Positions 8,892-18,309 are shown, counted from the first letter of the stretch. The stretch is DNA of 64,000 nucleotides from Rhizobium leguminosarum (GCF_002953715.1 NZ_CP025013.1:496001-560000); one strand, 5' to 3'. Program-made: numbers and translations. Notes: generated by a model from the sequence alone, not told the origin.

Positions 8892-10298
8892 GTGAAGCAG
8901 TACAGTCTGTTCATCGGCGGAGCACGCATCGAGACCGCAACCTATGCCGAGGTTCGCAACCCATCGACCGGCGAAATCGTCGGTCAGATGCCGCTGGCGA
9001 CGCCGGCGGATCTCGACCATGCCGTTGCCGCAGCTTCAGTCGCCTTTTGCACTTGGAGCCAGGTGTCGGAAGAAGAGCGCCAGGCCGCCTGTCGCGCCAT
9101 TGCCGAAAAGATCGCAGCCAATGGCGAGGAACTTGCACGCCTTTTGACGCTGGAGCAGGGCAAGCCTCTCAATGGTCTCGGCTCCCGGTTCGAAATCGGC
9201 GGCGCGCTTGCCTGGACACGCCACACGGCCGAACTGAATCTGCCGGTTGAGATCCTGCAGGACGACAATGAGGGCCGTGTCGAATTGCATCGCAAGCCAA
9301 TTGGCGTCGTCGGTTCGATCACACCCTGGAACTGGCCGGTGATGATCGCATGCTGGCATATCGTGCCGGCGGTGCGGGCCGGCAATACGGTCATCATCAA
9401 GCCTTCGCCGCTGACGCCACTGTCGACGATCCGTCTTGTCGAGATCATGAACGAAGTGCTGCCGCCCGGCGTCGTCAATGTCATCACCGGCGAAAACAGC
9501 ATTGGTGCAGCGCTTTCCGCCCATGACGGTGTCGCCAAGATGACCTTCACGGGCTCGACCGAGACCGGCAAGAAGGTCATGGCCTCGGCTGTCGCGACGT
9601 TGAAACGCCTGACGCTCGAGCTTGGCGGCAATGATGCCGGTATCGTGCTTCCCGATGCCGACCCTGCGCAGATCGCCGAGGGCCTGTTCTGGGGAGCCTT
9701 CATCAACAACGGCCAGACCTGCGCAGCGCTGAAGCGCCTTTATGTGCACGACAGCATTTATGAAGACGTCTGTGCACGGCTTGCCGACTACGCCGGCAGG
9801 ATCGTGATCGGCGACGGCCTTGACGAAACCAGCATTCTTGGCCCGGTCCAAAACGAAATGCAGTTCAACAAAGTTCGCGAACTTGTCGATGACGCGCGCG
9901 CCAATGGCGGCCGAATTCTCGCCGGCGGCGCGCCGATCGATCGGCCGGGCTATTTCTATCCGATCACGCTTGTTGCCGACGTCGACCATGGCGTGCGTCT
10001 CGTCGACGAAGAGCAGTTCGGGCCGGCGCTGCCGATCATTCGCTATACCGATATCGATGAGGTCATCGCCCGCGCCAACACCAATCCCGCCGGGCTTGGC
10101 GGCTCGGTCTGGTCGGCGGATGCCGAAAAAGCCAAGCGCTATGCCATGCAGCTCGAATGCGGCTCGGTATGGATCAACAAGCACGGAACGATCCAGCCGA
10201 ACGCGCCCTTTGGCGGCGTCAAGCAATCGGGCATGGGTGTCGAGTTCGGCGCCGAAGGGCTGAAGGAATTTACCACGATCCAGACGGTGTTGAGCTGA
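8892..10298 (+). CDS. Aldehyde dehydrogenase
   Basis: A 468-residue ALDH superfamily member with VTPWNWPV-like ITPWNWPVMIACW, catalytic Glu243 in LELGGNDAG and nucleophile Cys277 in NNGQTCAALK. It starts with GTG at 8892 behind AGGGAGGAG; the longer open frame from 8799 has no ribosome site or homology. The GMC oxidoreductase gene follows after 3 bp, so an alcohol-to-aldehyde-to-acid sequence is likely. It is probably an NAD-dependent enzyme of the cytoplasm; the substrate is unknown. Confidence 0.92.
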   Translation: MKQYSLFIGGARIETATYAEVRNPSTGEIVGQMPLATPADLDHAVAAASVAFCTWSQVSEEERQAACRAIAEKIAANGEELARLLTLEQGKPLNGLGSRFEIGGALAWTRHTAELNLPVEILQDDNEGRVELHRKPIGVVGSITPWNWPVMIACWHIVPAVRAGNTVIIKPSPLTPLSTIRLVEIMNEVLPPGVVNVITGENSIGAALSAHDGVAKMTFTGSTETGKKVMASAVATLKRLTLELGGNDAGIVLPDADPAQIAEGLFWGAFINNGQTCAALKRLYVHDSIYEDVCARLADYAGRIVIGDGLDETSILGPVQNEMQFNKVRELVDDARANGGRILAGGAPIDRPGYFYPITLVADVDHGVRLVDEEQFGPALPIIRYTDIDEVIARANTNPAGLGGSVWSADAEKAKRYAMQLECGSVWINKHGTIQPNAPFGGVKQSGMGVEFGAEGLKEFTTIQTVLS

Positions 10299-10301
10299 GC
10301 C

Positions 10302-11897
10302 ATGACCAACTTCGACTATATTATCGTCGGCGGCGGATCGTCCGGCTGCGTACTGGCAAACCGGCTCTCCGAGAACCCGCAAAATAAGGTTCTGCTGATC
10401 GAATCCGGTCGGCGTGACGCCGACCCCTGGATCCATGTTCCGGCGACCTTTTTCAAGGTCCTCGGCAAGGGGGTCGACATTCACCCTTATGCATCCGAGC
10501 CGGAGAAGGGCCTCAATGGTCGCCCTTGCATTACCCCGCAAGGAAACGTGCTTGGCGGCGGCAGTTCCGTCAATGCGATGATCTACATCCGTGGCCACAA
10601 GAACGACTACGATACCTGGTCGCAGATGGGGTGTCATGGCTGGTCCTACGAAGATGTACTGCCGGCTTTCCGATCGCTCGAGAACAACGAAACCCTCAAT
10701 GGCGAGTTTCATGGCCGCAGCGGCGGCCTGCACGTCTCGAACCCCCGTCACCGGCACCCGCTGAGCGAAGCCTTCGTTCAGGCAGCCACGCAAGTCGGCA
10801 TTCCGTATAATCCGGACTTCAACGGCGCCAATCAGGAAGGCGTCGGGTTCTACCAGAGCACGACGTATCGGGGACGTCGTTGGAGTTCCGCGCAGGCGTT
10901 TCTGCGCGACGCGGAGACACGGCCGAACGTCACGGTCCTGACCGAACGAAAGGTCGCCCGCATCCTGTTCGAGGGTCGGCGCGCGACGGGTGTCGCGTTG
11001 CAGGACGGGACCATATTCACCGCTTCCAAGGAAATCGCCCTGACGGCGGGTGCGATCGCGACACCCAAGATCCTGCAGCTTTCGGGCATTGGCGAGGCAG
11101 AGCATCTCCGATCTCACGGCATCAATGTGGTGGCCGACCTGCCGGGTGTCGGCGCAAACTATCAGGATCATCTCGAAGCGCCGGTTCAAGGCGAGACCCA
11201 CGAGCCGATCTCCATCCTCGGGCATGACAGTGGGATTCGCGCCGCCGGACACATGGCGCGCTACCTGCTGTCGCATCGTGGCCTGCTTTCATCGAACGTC
11301 GTCGAATGCGGTGGTTTCGTCGATACGGCCGGTACCGGCCAGCCGGATGTTCAGTTCCATGTCCTGCCGGTTCTTGTGGGCTTCGTCGACCGCGATCCCG
11401 AACCCGGTCATGGTCTCAGCATCGGCCCCTGTTACCTTCGGCCGCGCTCGCGCGGCACCATTCGTCTCAGAAGCGCCGACCCGAATGACAGGGCGGAGTT
11501 CAACGCCAATCTCCTCTCGGACCCGGCCGACCTCGATACGTTGGTGCGCGGTGTCGAGACAGCGATCCGCATTCTGGATGCGCCAGCACTTGCGAAGCTT
11601 ATCAAGCGACGCGTCCTGCCGAAACCGGGGGTCGAAAGTGATCCCGCGGCATTGCGCGACTACATCCGCCAGACCGCCAAGACCGTTTTCCATCCGGCGG
11701 GCACGGCGCGCATGGGGCGAGCTGACGATCCGATGGCGGTTGTCGGGGCCGATCTGAAAGTGCGCGGAGTCGAGGGTCTGAGGGTATGCGACGCGTCGGT
11801 GATGCCGACGCTGGTATCGGGCAACACCAATGCTCCGGTGATGATGATTGCGGCGCGCGGGGCCGCCTTCATGACAGGCAAGGCGATCGCCGGCTGA
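10302..11897 (+). CDS. GMC-family FAD alcohol/choline dehydrogenase
   Basis: A 531-residue glucose-methanol-choline oxidoreductase. The FAD-binding dinucleotide motif is at the N-terminus (DYIIVGGGSSGCVLANRLS), GMC signature 1 is GNVLGGGSSVNAMIYIRG, and the C-terminal catalytic part has FHPAGTARMG and SGNTNAPVMMIAARGA. Such enzymes oxidise primary alcohols (choline, alkanols, aromatic or polyethylene-glycol-type alcohols). It is tightly coupled to the ALDH gene upstream and precedes an ABC importer operon, so the imported compound may be an alcohol or be turned into one. Confidence 0.92.
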   Translation: MTNFDYIIVGGGSSGCVLANRLSENPQNKVLLIESGRRDADPWIHVPATFFKVLGKGVDIHPYASEPEKGLNGRPCITPQGNVLGGGSSVNAMIYIRGHKNDYDTWSQMGCHGWSYEDVLPAFRSLENNETLNGEFHGRSGGLHVSNPRHRHPLSEAFVQAATQVGIPYNPDFNGANQEGVGFYQSTTYRGRRWSSAQAFLRDAETRPNVTVLTERKVARILFEGRRATGVALQDGTIFTASKEIALTAGAIATPKILQLSGIGEAEHLRSHGINVVADLPGVGANYQDHLEAPVQGETHEPISILGHDSGIRAAGHMARYLLSHRGLLSSNVVECGGFVDTAGTGQPDVQFHVLPVLVGFVDRDPEPGHGLSIGPCYLRPRSRGTIRLRSADPNDRAEFNANLLSDPADLDTLVRGVETAIRILDAPALAKLIKRRVLPKPGVESDPAALRDYIRQTAKTVFHPAGTARMGRADDPMAVVGADLKVRGVEGLRVCDASVMPTLVSGNTNAPVMMIAARGAAFMTGKAIAG

Positions 11898-11966
11898 GGC
11901 AGAGATTCCACGATGGAAGACGTTCGCGGGGAGTGCGGACAATAACGGAAACTGGAGGAGGAAACG

Positions 11967-13223
11967 ATGAGAATAGATATGAGGGGGCTGGTGGTCGGCC
12001 TCGGCCTGATGCTGCTTTCGGCATTCAGTGCTCATGCCGCTGCGTCCTGCGGCGACAATACCGGCAAAGCCGCGACGGGCGAACCGATTGTCATCGGTGC
12101 GATCACCGGCAAAACCGGTCCGGACGATTTTTCGAATTCGACCAGGGCCGCTAAGGCCTATTTCGACTGCTTGAACGCCAATGGCGGCATCAAGGGGCGG
12201 CCGGTCAAATATCTGGTCGAAGACGATCAGTGGAATCCTGAGACGGCCGCTCAGCTGGCCGCCAAGCTCGTCAACGACGAGAAGGCGGTGCTGATGGTCG
12301 GCAATTCGAGCTTTGTCGAATGCGGCGCAAATGCGGACTTCTACAAGAAATCCGGCATTGTCGTCGTCGCTGGCGTCGGCGTTCCTCGCGAATGCTTCTT
12401 TGCCGAAAACTACGCCGCGACGAATGCCGGGCCGCGCGTCTCCACGCTGGGCGCCATGGGCTACGCTTTAGATCAGCTCAAGGCAAAGTCGGTCGTTTGC
12501 ATCGGTCCGAACATCCCGAATGTCGGTACATGGTCCTGCGACGGCATTAAGTCGCTGGCCAAGGAAAAAGGCTTTACGGCCGAAACGATCCTGATGGATC
12601 CCGGTACGGCCGACTCGACCTCGATCATCCTGCAGGCGGCGGCTTCCAAGCCTGATGTCATTATCCTCGGCCTTCCCAAGGGCGTCACAATCCCGCTTCT
12701 GACCGCGGCCGAAGAACAGGGGCTCAACCAGACCATCAAGTTCCTCAGTGCCGCATCGGCTTATGACCTTTCGGTGCCCGGCACAATTGGCGCAGGCTGG
12801 GATGGAAACTTCTATGTCAACATGGAGTTCAACGATCTTGAGGCCGCGACGCCCGACAATCAGAACTGGCTTGCCGTCATGGACAAATATGGCCAGCCTT
12901 CCGATCCGCGCGACACGTTCGCCCAGGCCGGATATCTTGCCGCCCGGATTGCCGAGAAGGCACTGATGTCACTTGATCCCAAGGGCATCACCCGCCAAAG
13001 CACCAGTGCCGCTATCCGGCAGGTCAAGGGCTTTGCCAGCGATATTTTCTGCGCGCCTTGGTATTTCGGCGATGGTCAGCCGCGCCACAATGCAAATTCA
13101 ACGACGCGCATGGCAGTCAGCGAAGGCGGCAAGTGGAAGGTGATTTCCGATTGCGCGCCATCGCCCGATCCGGAGTTGGCCGACATCCGCGCCTTTGAAA
13201 AGAGCGCCGGAATAGCTCCGTAA
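11967..13223 (+). CDS. LIV-type ABC transporter substrate-binding protein
   Basis: A 418-residue periplasmic protein. Residues 1-24 form a signal peptide (hydrophobic core LVVGLGLMLLSAFSA, likely cut after AHA). The mature part is a Peripla_BP_6 (leucine-binding-like) fold, with IVIGAITGKTGPDDF at the start and NANGGIKGRPVKYLVEDDQW soon after. It has several cysteines (for example SFVECGANADF and VPRECFF), more than usual for the family. An AGGAGGA site precedes the ATG. It supplies ligand to the permeases and ATPases encoded downstream. LIV-type systems in rhizobia also carry aromatic acids, amides and urea, so the ligand is open. Confidence 0.9.
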   Translation: MRIDMRGLVVGLGLMLLSAFSAHAAASCGDNTGKAATGEPIVIGAITGKTGPDDFSNSTRAAKAYFDCLNANGGIKGRPVKYLVEDDQWNPETAAQLAAKLVNDEKAVLMVGNSSFVECGANADFYKKSGIVVVAGVGVPRECFFAENYAATNAGPRVSTLGAMGYALDQLKAKSVVCIGPNIPNVGTWSCDGIKSLAKEKGFTAETILMDPGTADSTSIILQAAASKPDVIILGLPKGVTIPLLTAAEEQGLNQTIKFLSAASAYDLSVPGTIGAGWDGNFYVNMEFNDLEAATPDNQNWLAVMDKYGQPSDPRDTFAQAGYLAARIAEKALMSLDPKGITRQSTSAAIRQVKGFASDIFCAPWYFGDGQPRHNANSTTRMAVSEGGKWKVISDCAPSPDPELADIRAFEKSAGIAP

Positions 13224-13241
13224 ATTGAGGCATCACGCATC

Positions 13242-13265
13242 ATCCCGTGGTCCGAGCCACGGGAT
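13242..13265 (+). promoter_or_regulatory. Intercistronic hairpin after the binding-protein gene
   Basis: ATCCCGTGG, loop TCCGAG, CCACGGGAT: a perfect 9-bp GC-rich stem in the 84-bp gap between the binding-protein gene and the first permease gene. It has no T run. Such hairpins often stabilise the upstream message so that more binding protein than permease is made. Confidence 0.6.
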
Positions 13266-13307
13266 ACGCTGCCCGCCGTCTCTTCGGCTGCACATCGGAA
13301 TCCGCTC

Positions 13308-14174
13308 ATGACCTTTTTACCATTTCTGATATCGGGTCTCGGAATTGGGGCCGTCTATGCCCTCTCAGGCGTCGGCCTTGTCATCCTCTTTCGGGCAACC
13401 GGGGTCCTTAACTTCGCCTTCGGCGCGTTTGGTGCAATCGGCGCGCATTGCGCCTGGCAGCTTCTCGAATGGAAAATACCGCTTTCCGTGGCCATCCTCG
13501 CGGCCGTCGTCGTGTCCACGGCCATCAGCTTTCTTTACGGGCGGATCTTTGCACCTATGCTATCGCATCGCGATACGGTCGTGCGTGCCGTCGGGACCTT
13601 GGCGCCGGCCTTGGTGCTGATCGCCCTGATGGGAATTATTTGGGGTGAGCTGCCGCGTCGCCTGCAGTTTCCGACCGACCAGATGTTCGTTTCCCTCTTC
13701 GGTGTTCGCCTGACCTATACGCGCATCATCGCCATCCTGCTTGCTGTGGTGATGGTCGGCGCGATCACCCTGCTGCTCAATCGGACGCGCCTGGGCCTTG
13801 ACATGCGAGCCTTGGCCAACGACCGCGACCTGAGCGCAATTCTCGGTGTTCGCATTCTCTACACAGAAACGGCGGCATGGGTCATTACCGGCATTTTTTC
13901 CGGTTTCGCCGGCCTGCTGCTTGCCGACCTCGTCCGCCTCCAGGGCACGTTCCTGACTTTGCTGGTGATCCCAGCGATCGCGGCGGCAATTCTCGGCCAG
14001 TTGCGCTCGCTTTGGGAAACGGCTGTCGCTGGGCTTCTGATCGGCATTGCCGAAGCTGCGCTCACCCCGGTCGGCTGGATCTCACCCTATCGCGCGGCCG
14101 CACCTTTCATTATCGCGCTCGTCGCGGTCACGATCTTGGGGAGTACGGCCAAGGCCGTGTTGAAGGACCGATGA
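13308..14174 (+). CDS. LIV-type ABC permease, LivH family
   Basis: A 288-residue inner-membrane protein with about 8 hydrophobic segments. FLISGLGIGAVYALSGVGLV at the N-terminus and the NRTRLGLDMRALANDRDLSA loop are typical of LivH-type permeases; the latter is the EAA-like contact with the ATPase. It overlaps the next gene by 4 bases (ATGA), showing translational coupling in the transporter operon. Confidence 0.92.
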   Translation: MTFLPFLISGLGIGAVYALSGVGLVILFRATGVLNFAFGAFGAIGAHCAWQLLEWKIPLSVAILAAVVVSTAISFLYGRIFAPMLSHRDTVVRAVGTLAPALVLIALMGIIWGELPRRLQFPTDQMFVSLFGVRLTYTRIIAILLAVVMVGAITLLLNRTRLGLDMRALANDRDLSAILGVRILYTETAAWVITGIFSGFAGLLLADLVRLQGTFLTLLVIPAIAAAILGQLRSLWETAVAGLLIGIAEAALTPVGWISPYRAAAPFIIALVAVTILGSTAKAVLKDR

Positions 14175-15208
14175 TGACTTCGCAGCAGACCATACAGGCA
14201 CTACCGGAGCGCGTTCCGGTGGCCCGCTTTCCCAAACAGCTTCTTCAAGTTCCCGCGACGATGGCTCTGTTTGCTGCCGTGGTCACGTGTCTTGCCAATT
14301 CCTACTGGCTGTCGGCGGCAACGTCGGCGGTGGCGCTGTCGCTGTCGGTGGCGGGGCTGGCAATCCTCTATGGGCAGCTCGGCCTCGTCTCGCTTTGCCA
14401 ATTCGCGCTCGTCGGGGTTGGCGGCTGGGTAACGCTTCGTGTCGGCCACGGCTTTCACCCGCCGTTCGAAGTCAGCCTTCTGGCCGGAGGCATCGTCGCT
14501 TCCGTGGTCGGCCTTGCCTTCGGCCTGCCGGCGCTGCGCCTGAGAGGGCTCTATCTCGCCCTTGTCACGCTGATGCTCGCGGGCGCTTTTCAGATCATCA
14601 TCAGCGCCTGGGGCTTTCCCGACGGCGGCGACGGCTTTCTCGGCCGTGCCGACGGTTCCGGCCGCGCCATGCTGCCCCGGCCTGGAATTGCCGAGGGAGC
14701 GGTCGCCTATTTTCTCTACGTTTGCCTTGCCGCGACGATCGCTCTGCTAATTGCGCAATGGCACAAGCTGGGGCGACCAGGCCGCGCCTGGGCTTTGATC
14801 CGCAAGGGCGAGACGGTCGCCATTGCAAGTGGAGTCAATGTGCTGACCTACAAGGCATGGGCATTCGCGCTCAGCGGCTTCCTCGCGGGCGTTTCTGGTG
14901 CACTGCTTGCCGGAAATGTCGGTCAGCTCGATGGTCGTGCGTTTGGCGCCTTCGAAAGCCTGAACCTCTTCGCCCTGGCGATCGTCGGAGGCGTCTACAA
15001 CTGGTACGGAGCGCTGATTGCCGGGCTGCTGCTGCGGGCGGTGCCGGCGCTGCTGACCGATCTCGGGATCGATGGTTATGTGACCATCGGTATTTTCGGC
15101 GTCGCTCTGTTCCAGGCATTGGCGACGGCACCATCCGGCATCGCCGGACAGATCGCCTCGCTGATCGCACGGCTGCGGTTCGGTTCGGCAAAGGAGAGGG
15201 CGCGATGA
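14171..15208 (+). CDS. LIV-type ABC permease, LivM family
   Basis: A 345-residue membrane protein starting at the ATG that overlaps the livH stop. It has the LivM pattern: LAILYGQLGLVSLCQFALVG early on and WALIRKGETVAIASGVNVLTYK as the cytoplasmic coupling loop. An open frame runs on upstream to 13877, but that part is a shadow of livH. The last bases overlap the start of the ATPase gene (ATGA at 15205-15208). Confidence 0.92.
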   Translation: MMTSQQTIQALPERVPVARFPKQLLQVPATMALFAAVVTCLANSYWLSAATSAVALSLSVAGLAILYGQLGLVSLCQFALVGVGGWVTLRVGHGFHPPFEVSLLAGGIVASVVGLAFGLPALRLRGLYLALVTLMLAGAFQIIISAWGFPDGGDGFLGRADGSGRAMLPRPGIAEGAVAYFLYVCLAATIALLIAQWHKLGRPGRAWALIRKGETVAIASGVNVLTYKAWAFALSGFLAGVSGALLAGNVGQLDGRAFGAFESLNLFALAIVGGVYNWYGALIAGLLLRAVPALLTDLGIDGYVTIGIFGVALFQALATAPSGIAGQIASLIARLRFGSAKERAR

Positions 15209-15909
15209 TCGCCATCGACAACCTTGTCGTCCAGTTCGGCGGCGTCAAGCCGATCAATGAATTGACTGCGACCCTCGCTGCGCCAATCGCCGGTCTGATT
15301 GGCCCGAACGGTGCGGGTAAAACAACCTTGCTCAATGTTCTCTCAGGTTTCGTCAGGCCGGCTCGTGGCAGCGTCGCACTGAATGGCGAACAACTGCTGG
15401 ACCTTGCACCGCTGCAGCGCGTGCGCGCCGGCCTTCGCCGGTCTTTCCAGACTGAGCAGGTCGTCGAGGATCTGACGGTGTCGGGCAATCTCGCCGCGAT
15501 TGCGGATCATGTAGTGGCGCCGCTAAATCGCGCCACGGCCATCGATGCCGCTCTTGCTTTTGTCGGCCTCCGACCGGTGACCGATAAGCTCGGCCAGTCG
15601 CTCAATCTGTTCCAGCGCCGTCTGGTCGAGCTCGGCAAATGCGTCATCGGCAATCCCAGGCTCATCCTGCTCGATGAACCTGCCGCCGGCCTGACGGAAG
15701 AGGAGGGCGACATGTTTCGCGAACTCGTTTTGCGCATCCCCGCCGAAGTCGGGGCGCAAGTGTTGGTGATCGATCACGACGTCGAGCTCATTCGGGCGAT
15801 GTGCAGCGAGACGATGGTGCTCGATTATGGGAAGCTGCTGGCGCTGGGGCCGACGGAAGCGGTGCTTGCCGACCCGAACGTGCGTCGCGCCTATCTGGGG
15901 GAATTCTGA
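15205..15909 (+). CDS. LIV-type ABC ATP-binding protein, LivG family
   Basis: A 234-residue ATPase. Walker A is GPNGAGKTTLLN, Walker B is LILLDEPAAGL, and the switch His is in VIDHDVELI. The usual LSGGQ signature is degenerate: where it is expected the sequence reads LNLFQRRLVELGKC, and the protein is slightly short for LivG. It forms a heterodimer with the next gene's product. The start overlaps the livM stop and the stop overlaps the livF start. Confidence 0.88.
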   Translation: MIAIDNLVVQFGGVKPINELTATLAAPIAGLIGPNGAGKTTLLNVLSGFVRPARGSVALNGEQLLDLAPLQRVRAGLRRSFQTEQVVEDLTVSGNLAAIADHVVAPLNRATAIDAALAFVGLRPVTDKLGQSLNLFQRRLVELGKCVIGNPRLILLDEPAAGLTEEEGDMFRELVLRIPAEVGAQVLVIDHDVELIRAMCSETMVLDYGKLLALGPTEAVLADPNVRRAYLGEF

Positions 15910-16628
15910 TGGCAGCGATCTCATCCGTGGTCGTTGAAAATCTCGCCGTCGAGCGCGGTGGCAAACGGGTCATCCACGATGTCTCCTTTGCCATCAAAAG
16001 CGGAGAAATCACCGCGTTGCTGGGTGCCAACGGCGCCGGTAAGTCGAGCACCGTTATGGCGCTTGCTGGCGTCCTACCTATCGCTGGCGGCAGAATGCGG
16101 CTCGACGCGACGTCGCTCACCGGGCTTTCTCCCGATCGCATCCGCCGAGCCGGCCTGGCGCTGGTGCCGGAGGGCCATCGGGTGCTGGGCCAGCTGTCGG
16201 TGGAAGACAACATTCTCGTTGCTGCCTTCGATGGATCGCCTTCCGCCCGCCGCGAGGGACTCGAAAGAGCCTATGAAATATTTCCCGAACTTGCCCAGCG
16301 CAAACGCCAGCTGGCTTCCGATCTCTCGGGGGGCCAGAAGCAGATGGTCGCGATGGCGCAGGCGTTTATCGCCAAGCCAGGCTTCATGGTGGTCGATGAG
16401 CTTTCGCTTGGGCTGGCGCCGGCTGTGGTCAAGCGGTTGGCGGAAGCACTAAAGATAGCGGCCCAAAACGGCATCGGCGTGCTCCTGATCGAACAGTTCG
16501 CCAACCTTGCTCTCGATCTGGCCAATCACGCGATGGTCATGGAGCGCGGCCGGCTGGTCTATGACGGTGCTTCCGCGACGTTGAGGGCCAATCCCGAAAT
16601 CCTGCATGGCGCCTATCTCGCCAGCTGA
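15909..16628 (+). CDS. LIV-type ABC ATP-binding protein, LivF family
   Basis: A 239-residue ATPase with Walker A GANGAGKSSTVM, a normal signature LSGGQKQMVAMAQAF, and Walker B FMVVDELSLGLAPAVV. LVPEGHRVLGQLSVEDN is the typical LivF Q-loop region. Because its partner's signature is degenerate, the heterodimer may have only one canonical ATP site. It starts in the TGATG overlap with livG and ends 15 bp before an SDR gene in the same operon. Confidence 0.92.
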   Translation: MAAISSVVVENLAVERGGKRVIHDVSFAIKSGEITALLGANGAGKSSTVMALAGVLPIAGGRMRLDATSLTGLSPDRIRRAGLALVPEGHRVLGQLSVEDNILVAAFDGSPSARREGLERAYEIFPELAQRKRQLASDLSGGQKQMVAMAQAFIAKPGFMVVDELSLGLAPAVVKRLAEALKIAAQNGIGVLLIEQFANLALDLANHAMVMERGRLVYDGASATLRANPEILHGAYLAS

Positions 16629-16643
16629 TCTCAAGGAGAGACG

Positions 16644-17360
16644 ATGACCTTTGCCAACGATCTTTTTACCGGCCGCACGGTCGTTATCCCCGGCGGAACA
16701 TCGGGCATTGGGGCTGCGACGGCTGAGCGTTTTGCTGCGCTCGGTGCCCGGGTGGTCTGCTGCGGCCTTGGCGCCGCCGGCGGGCCACGCAGCGAGCGGA
16801 TCGAGAGCCGGGACATCAACGTCCTTCAGCCCAGCGCTCTCGACGATTTCTTCGCGAGCCTCAATCAGATTGATGTGCTCGTGAATTGCACCGGCGTCAG
16901 CCGCGATCGCGACGAATGGAAGAAAGAGAAGTTCGATGAGGTCATAGCAATCAACCTGACGTCGGTCATGGATTGTTGTCGCTTGGGCCGCAGCCGGATG
17001 AAATCCGGTTCGTCCATCATCAACATTGCGTCCATGTATTCGACGTTCGGCGCGGCCGATCGGCCAGGTTATTCGGCCAGCAAGGGAGCGATCGTACAAC
17101 TGACAAAGTCGTTGGCGCAGGAACTTGCGGCGGAGAATATCCGCGTCAACGCCGTCGCGCCAGGCTGGATCGTAACGCCGCTGAGCCGGGCGTTGTTTGC
17201 CGATGAAGTCGTTTCGGCGCCGATCAGAAACCGCATACCGGCGGGACGATGGGGCGAGGCGGCGGAAGTCGCCGACGCGATCGTCTTCCTGTCGTCCGAG
17301 GCAGCACGCTACATAACCGGCGTCTGCCTGCCGGTCGACGGCGGCTACCTGACTTCATGA
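16644..17360 (+). CDS. Short-chain dehydrogenase/reductase
   Basis: A 238-residue classical SDR. The cofactor motif GGTSGIG is at residues 17-23, and the catalytic Ser130, Tyr143 and Lys147 lie in NIASMYS and YSASKG. The C-terminal half has VNAVAPGWIVTPL and YITGVCLPVDGGY. It follows the livF gene by 15 bp and precedes an AraC gene by 10 bp, so it acts on the imported compound or a product of the upstream dehydrogenases. Oxidation of a secondary alcohol or reduction of a ketone is likely. Confidence 0.9.
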   Translation: MTFANDLFTGRTVVIPGGTSGIGAATAERFAALGARVVCCGLGAAGGPRSERIESRDINVLQPSALDDFFASLNQIDVLVNCTGVSRDRDEWKKEKFDEVIAINLTSVMDCCRLGRSRMKSGSSIINIASMYSTFGAADRPGYSASKGAIVQLTKSLAQELAAENIRVNAVAPGWIVTPLSRALFADEVVSAPIRNRIPAGRWGEAAEVADAIVFLSSEAARYITGVCLPVDGGYLTS

Positions 17361-17370
17361 GGAAGACAGC

Positions 17371-18309
17371 ATGGAACCGGTTTTCTCATCCGTTAAAGTT
17401 GCAGGGGGAAGGGATTTTCCGAGCGTTGCCCGCAGCTTGTTCGGCAACGTGCGGCTCGATTTTCAATCGGGTGACGAAGATCAAAGCCGGCTGTTGTCGG
17501 CAATGCTCGGCACCTGCCGCCTGACGCTGCTGGAAGCCGATATGCACACGGTTTTTGGCGAACGCGTGACCCTCGGCTCGGACTCTCCCGATGCCATCAA
17601 ATTGGTTTTCCAGACACATGGCCTTTCGTCCCTCAACCAAAATGGCCGTAGCGTTCCCGTCGGCGCCGGCGCGAGCATCATGTATGATCCAAGCCGTCCC
17701 TATGTGCTGACCAACAGAACGGCTGTCCGCCTGCTTCTCCTGCAATTGCCGCGTCGCGCGCTTCCAGTTCAAGCGGTCAACCGGCTGATGGAGCCGTTTG
17801 TCGCCATGCCCGAACATGCGGGGATGCAGCGCATCCTGCTTTCGCTGATGGATTCGACAATCCGGGAGATCGGCAGGTTGGACGACACGGCGCGTGCCAG
17901 CCTCGGCCAGACGATGATCGAACTCGTTCGTACCATGATCGGCGATCCGCAGCGGGAACGATCAAGCGCCCATTCCCTTGACCTGCTGCGACGGCGTGTG
18001 AAGGACTTTGTCTCGGACCACATCTCGCGGCCCGATCTCGATGTCGGCATGATCGCGCGTCGTATGGGTTGTTCCATTCGCTACGTCTATCGTGCATTTG
18101 AGGCCGAGGGCACGACGCCGGCCGACTATATCTGGAGCCTGCGGCTGGAAAGAGCCGCGTCCCGACTACGGGACGCTACATGCCGCCCGGGCGAAATATC
18201 GGAGATTGCCTTTGCGCTTGGGTTTTCTTCGAGCGCGCATTTCTCCCGGGCGTTTCGTGGCCGCTATGCGTTTTCGCCCTCCGATTGGCGAAAGGGCGGC
18301 GCGGCGTGA
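17371..18309 (+). CDS. AraC family regulator with AraC_binding_2 sensor
   Basis: A 312-residue protein resembling the regulator at 7794: an N-terminal sensor (about residues 20-180, with GAGASIMYDPSRPYVL) and a C-terminal AraC domain (RMGCSIRYVYRAFEAEG, then FALGFSSSAHFSRAFRGRY). It is the last gene of the transport operon. Two regulators of the same subfamily flank this operon, which suggests recognition of related ligands or a duplication. Confidence 0.85.
   Translation: MEPVFSSVKVAGGRDFPSVARSLFGNVRLDFQSGDEDQSRLLSAMLGTCRLTLLEADMHTVFGERVTLGSDSPDAIKLVFQTHGLSSLNQNGRSVPVGAGASIMYDPSRPYVLTNRTAVRLLLLQLPRRALPVQAVNRLMEPFVAMPEHAGMQRILLSLMDSTIREIGRLDDTARASLGQTMIELVRTMIGDPQRERSSAHSLDLLRRRVKDFVSDHISRPDLDVGMIARRMGCSIRYVYRAFEAEGTTPADYIWSLRLERAASRLRDATCRPGEISEIAFALGFSSSAHFSRAFRGRYAFSPSDWRKGGAA

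Noticed and set aside
9036..11276. A 746-codon antisense frame opposite the ALDH and GMC genes
   Set aside because: It is a mirror of the GC-rich third codon positions of two clear enzyme genes and has no motif of its own.
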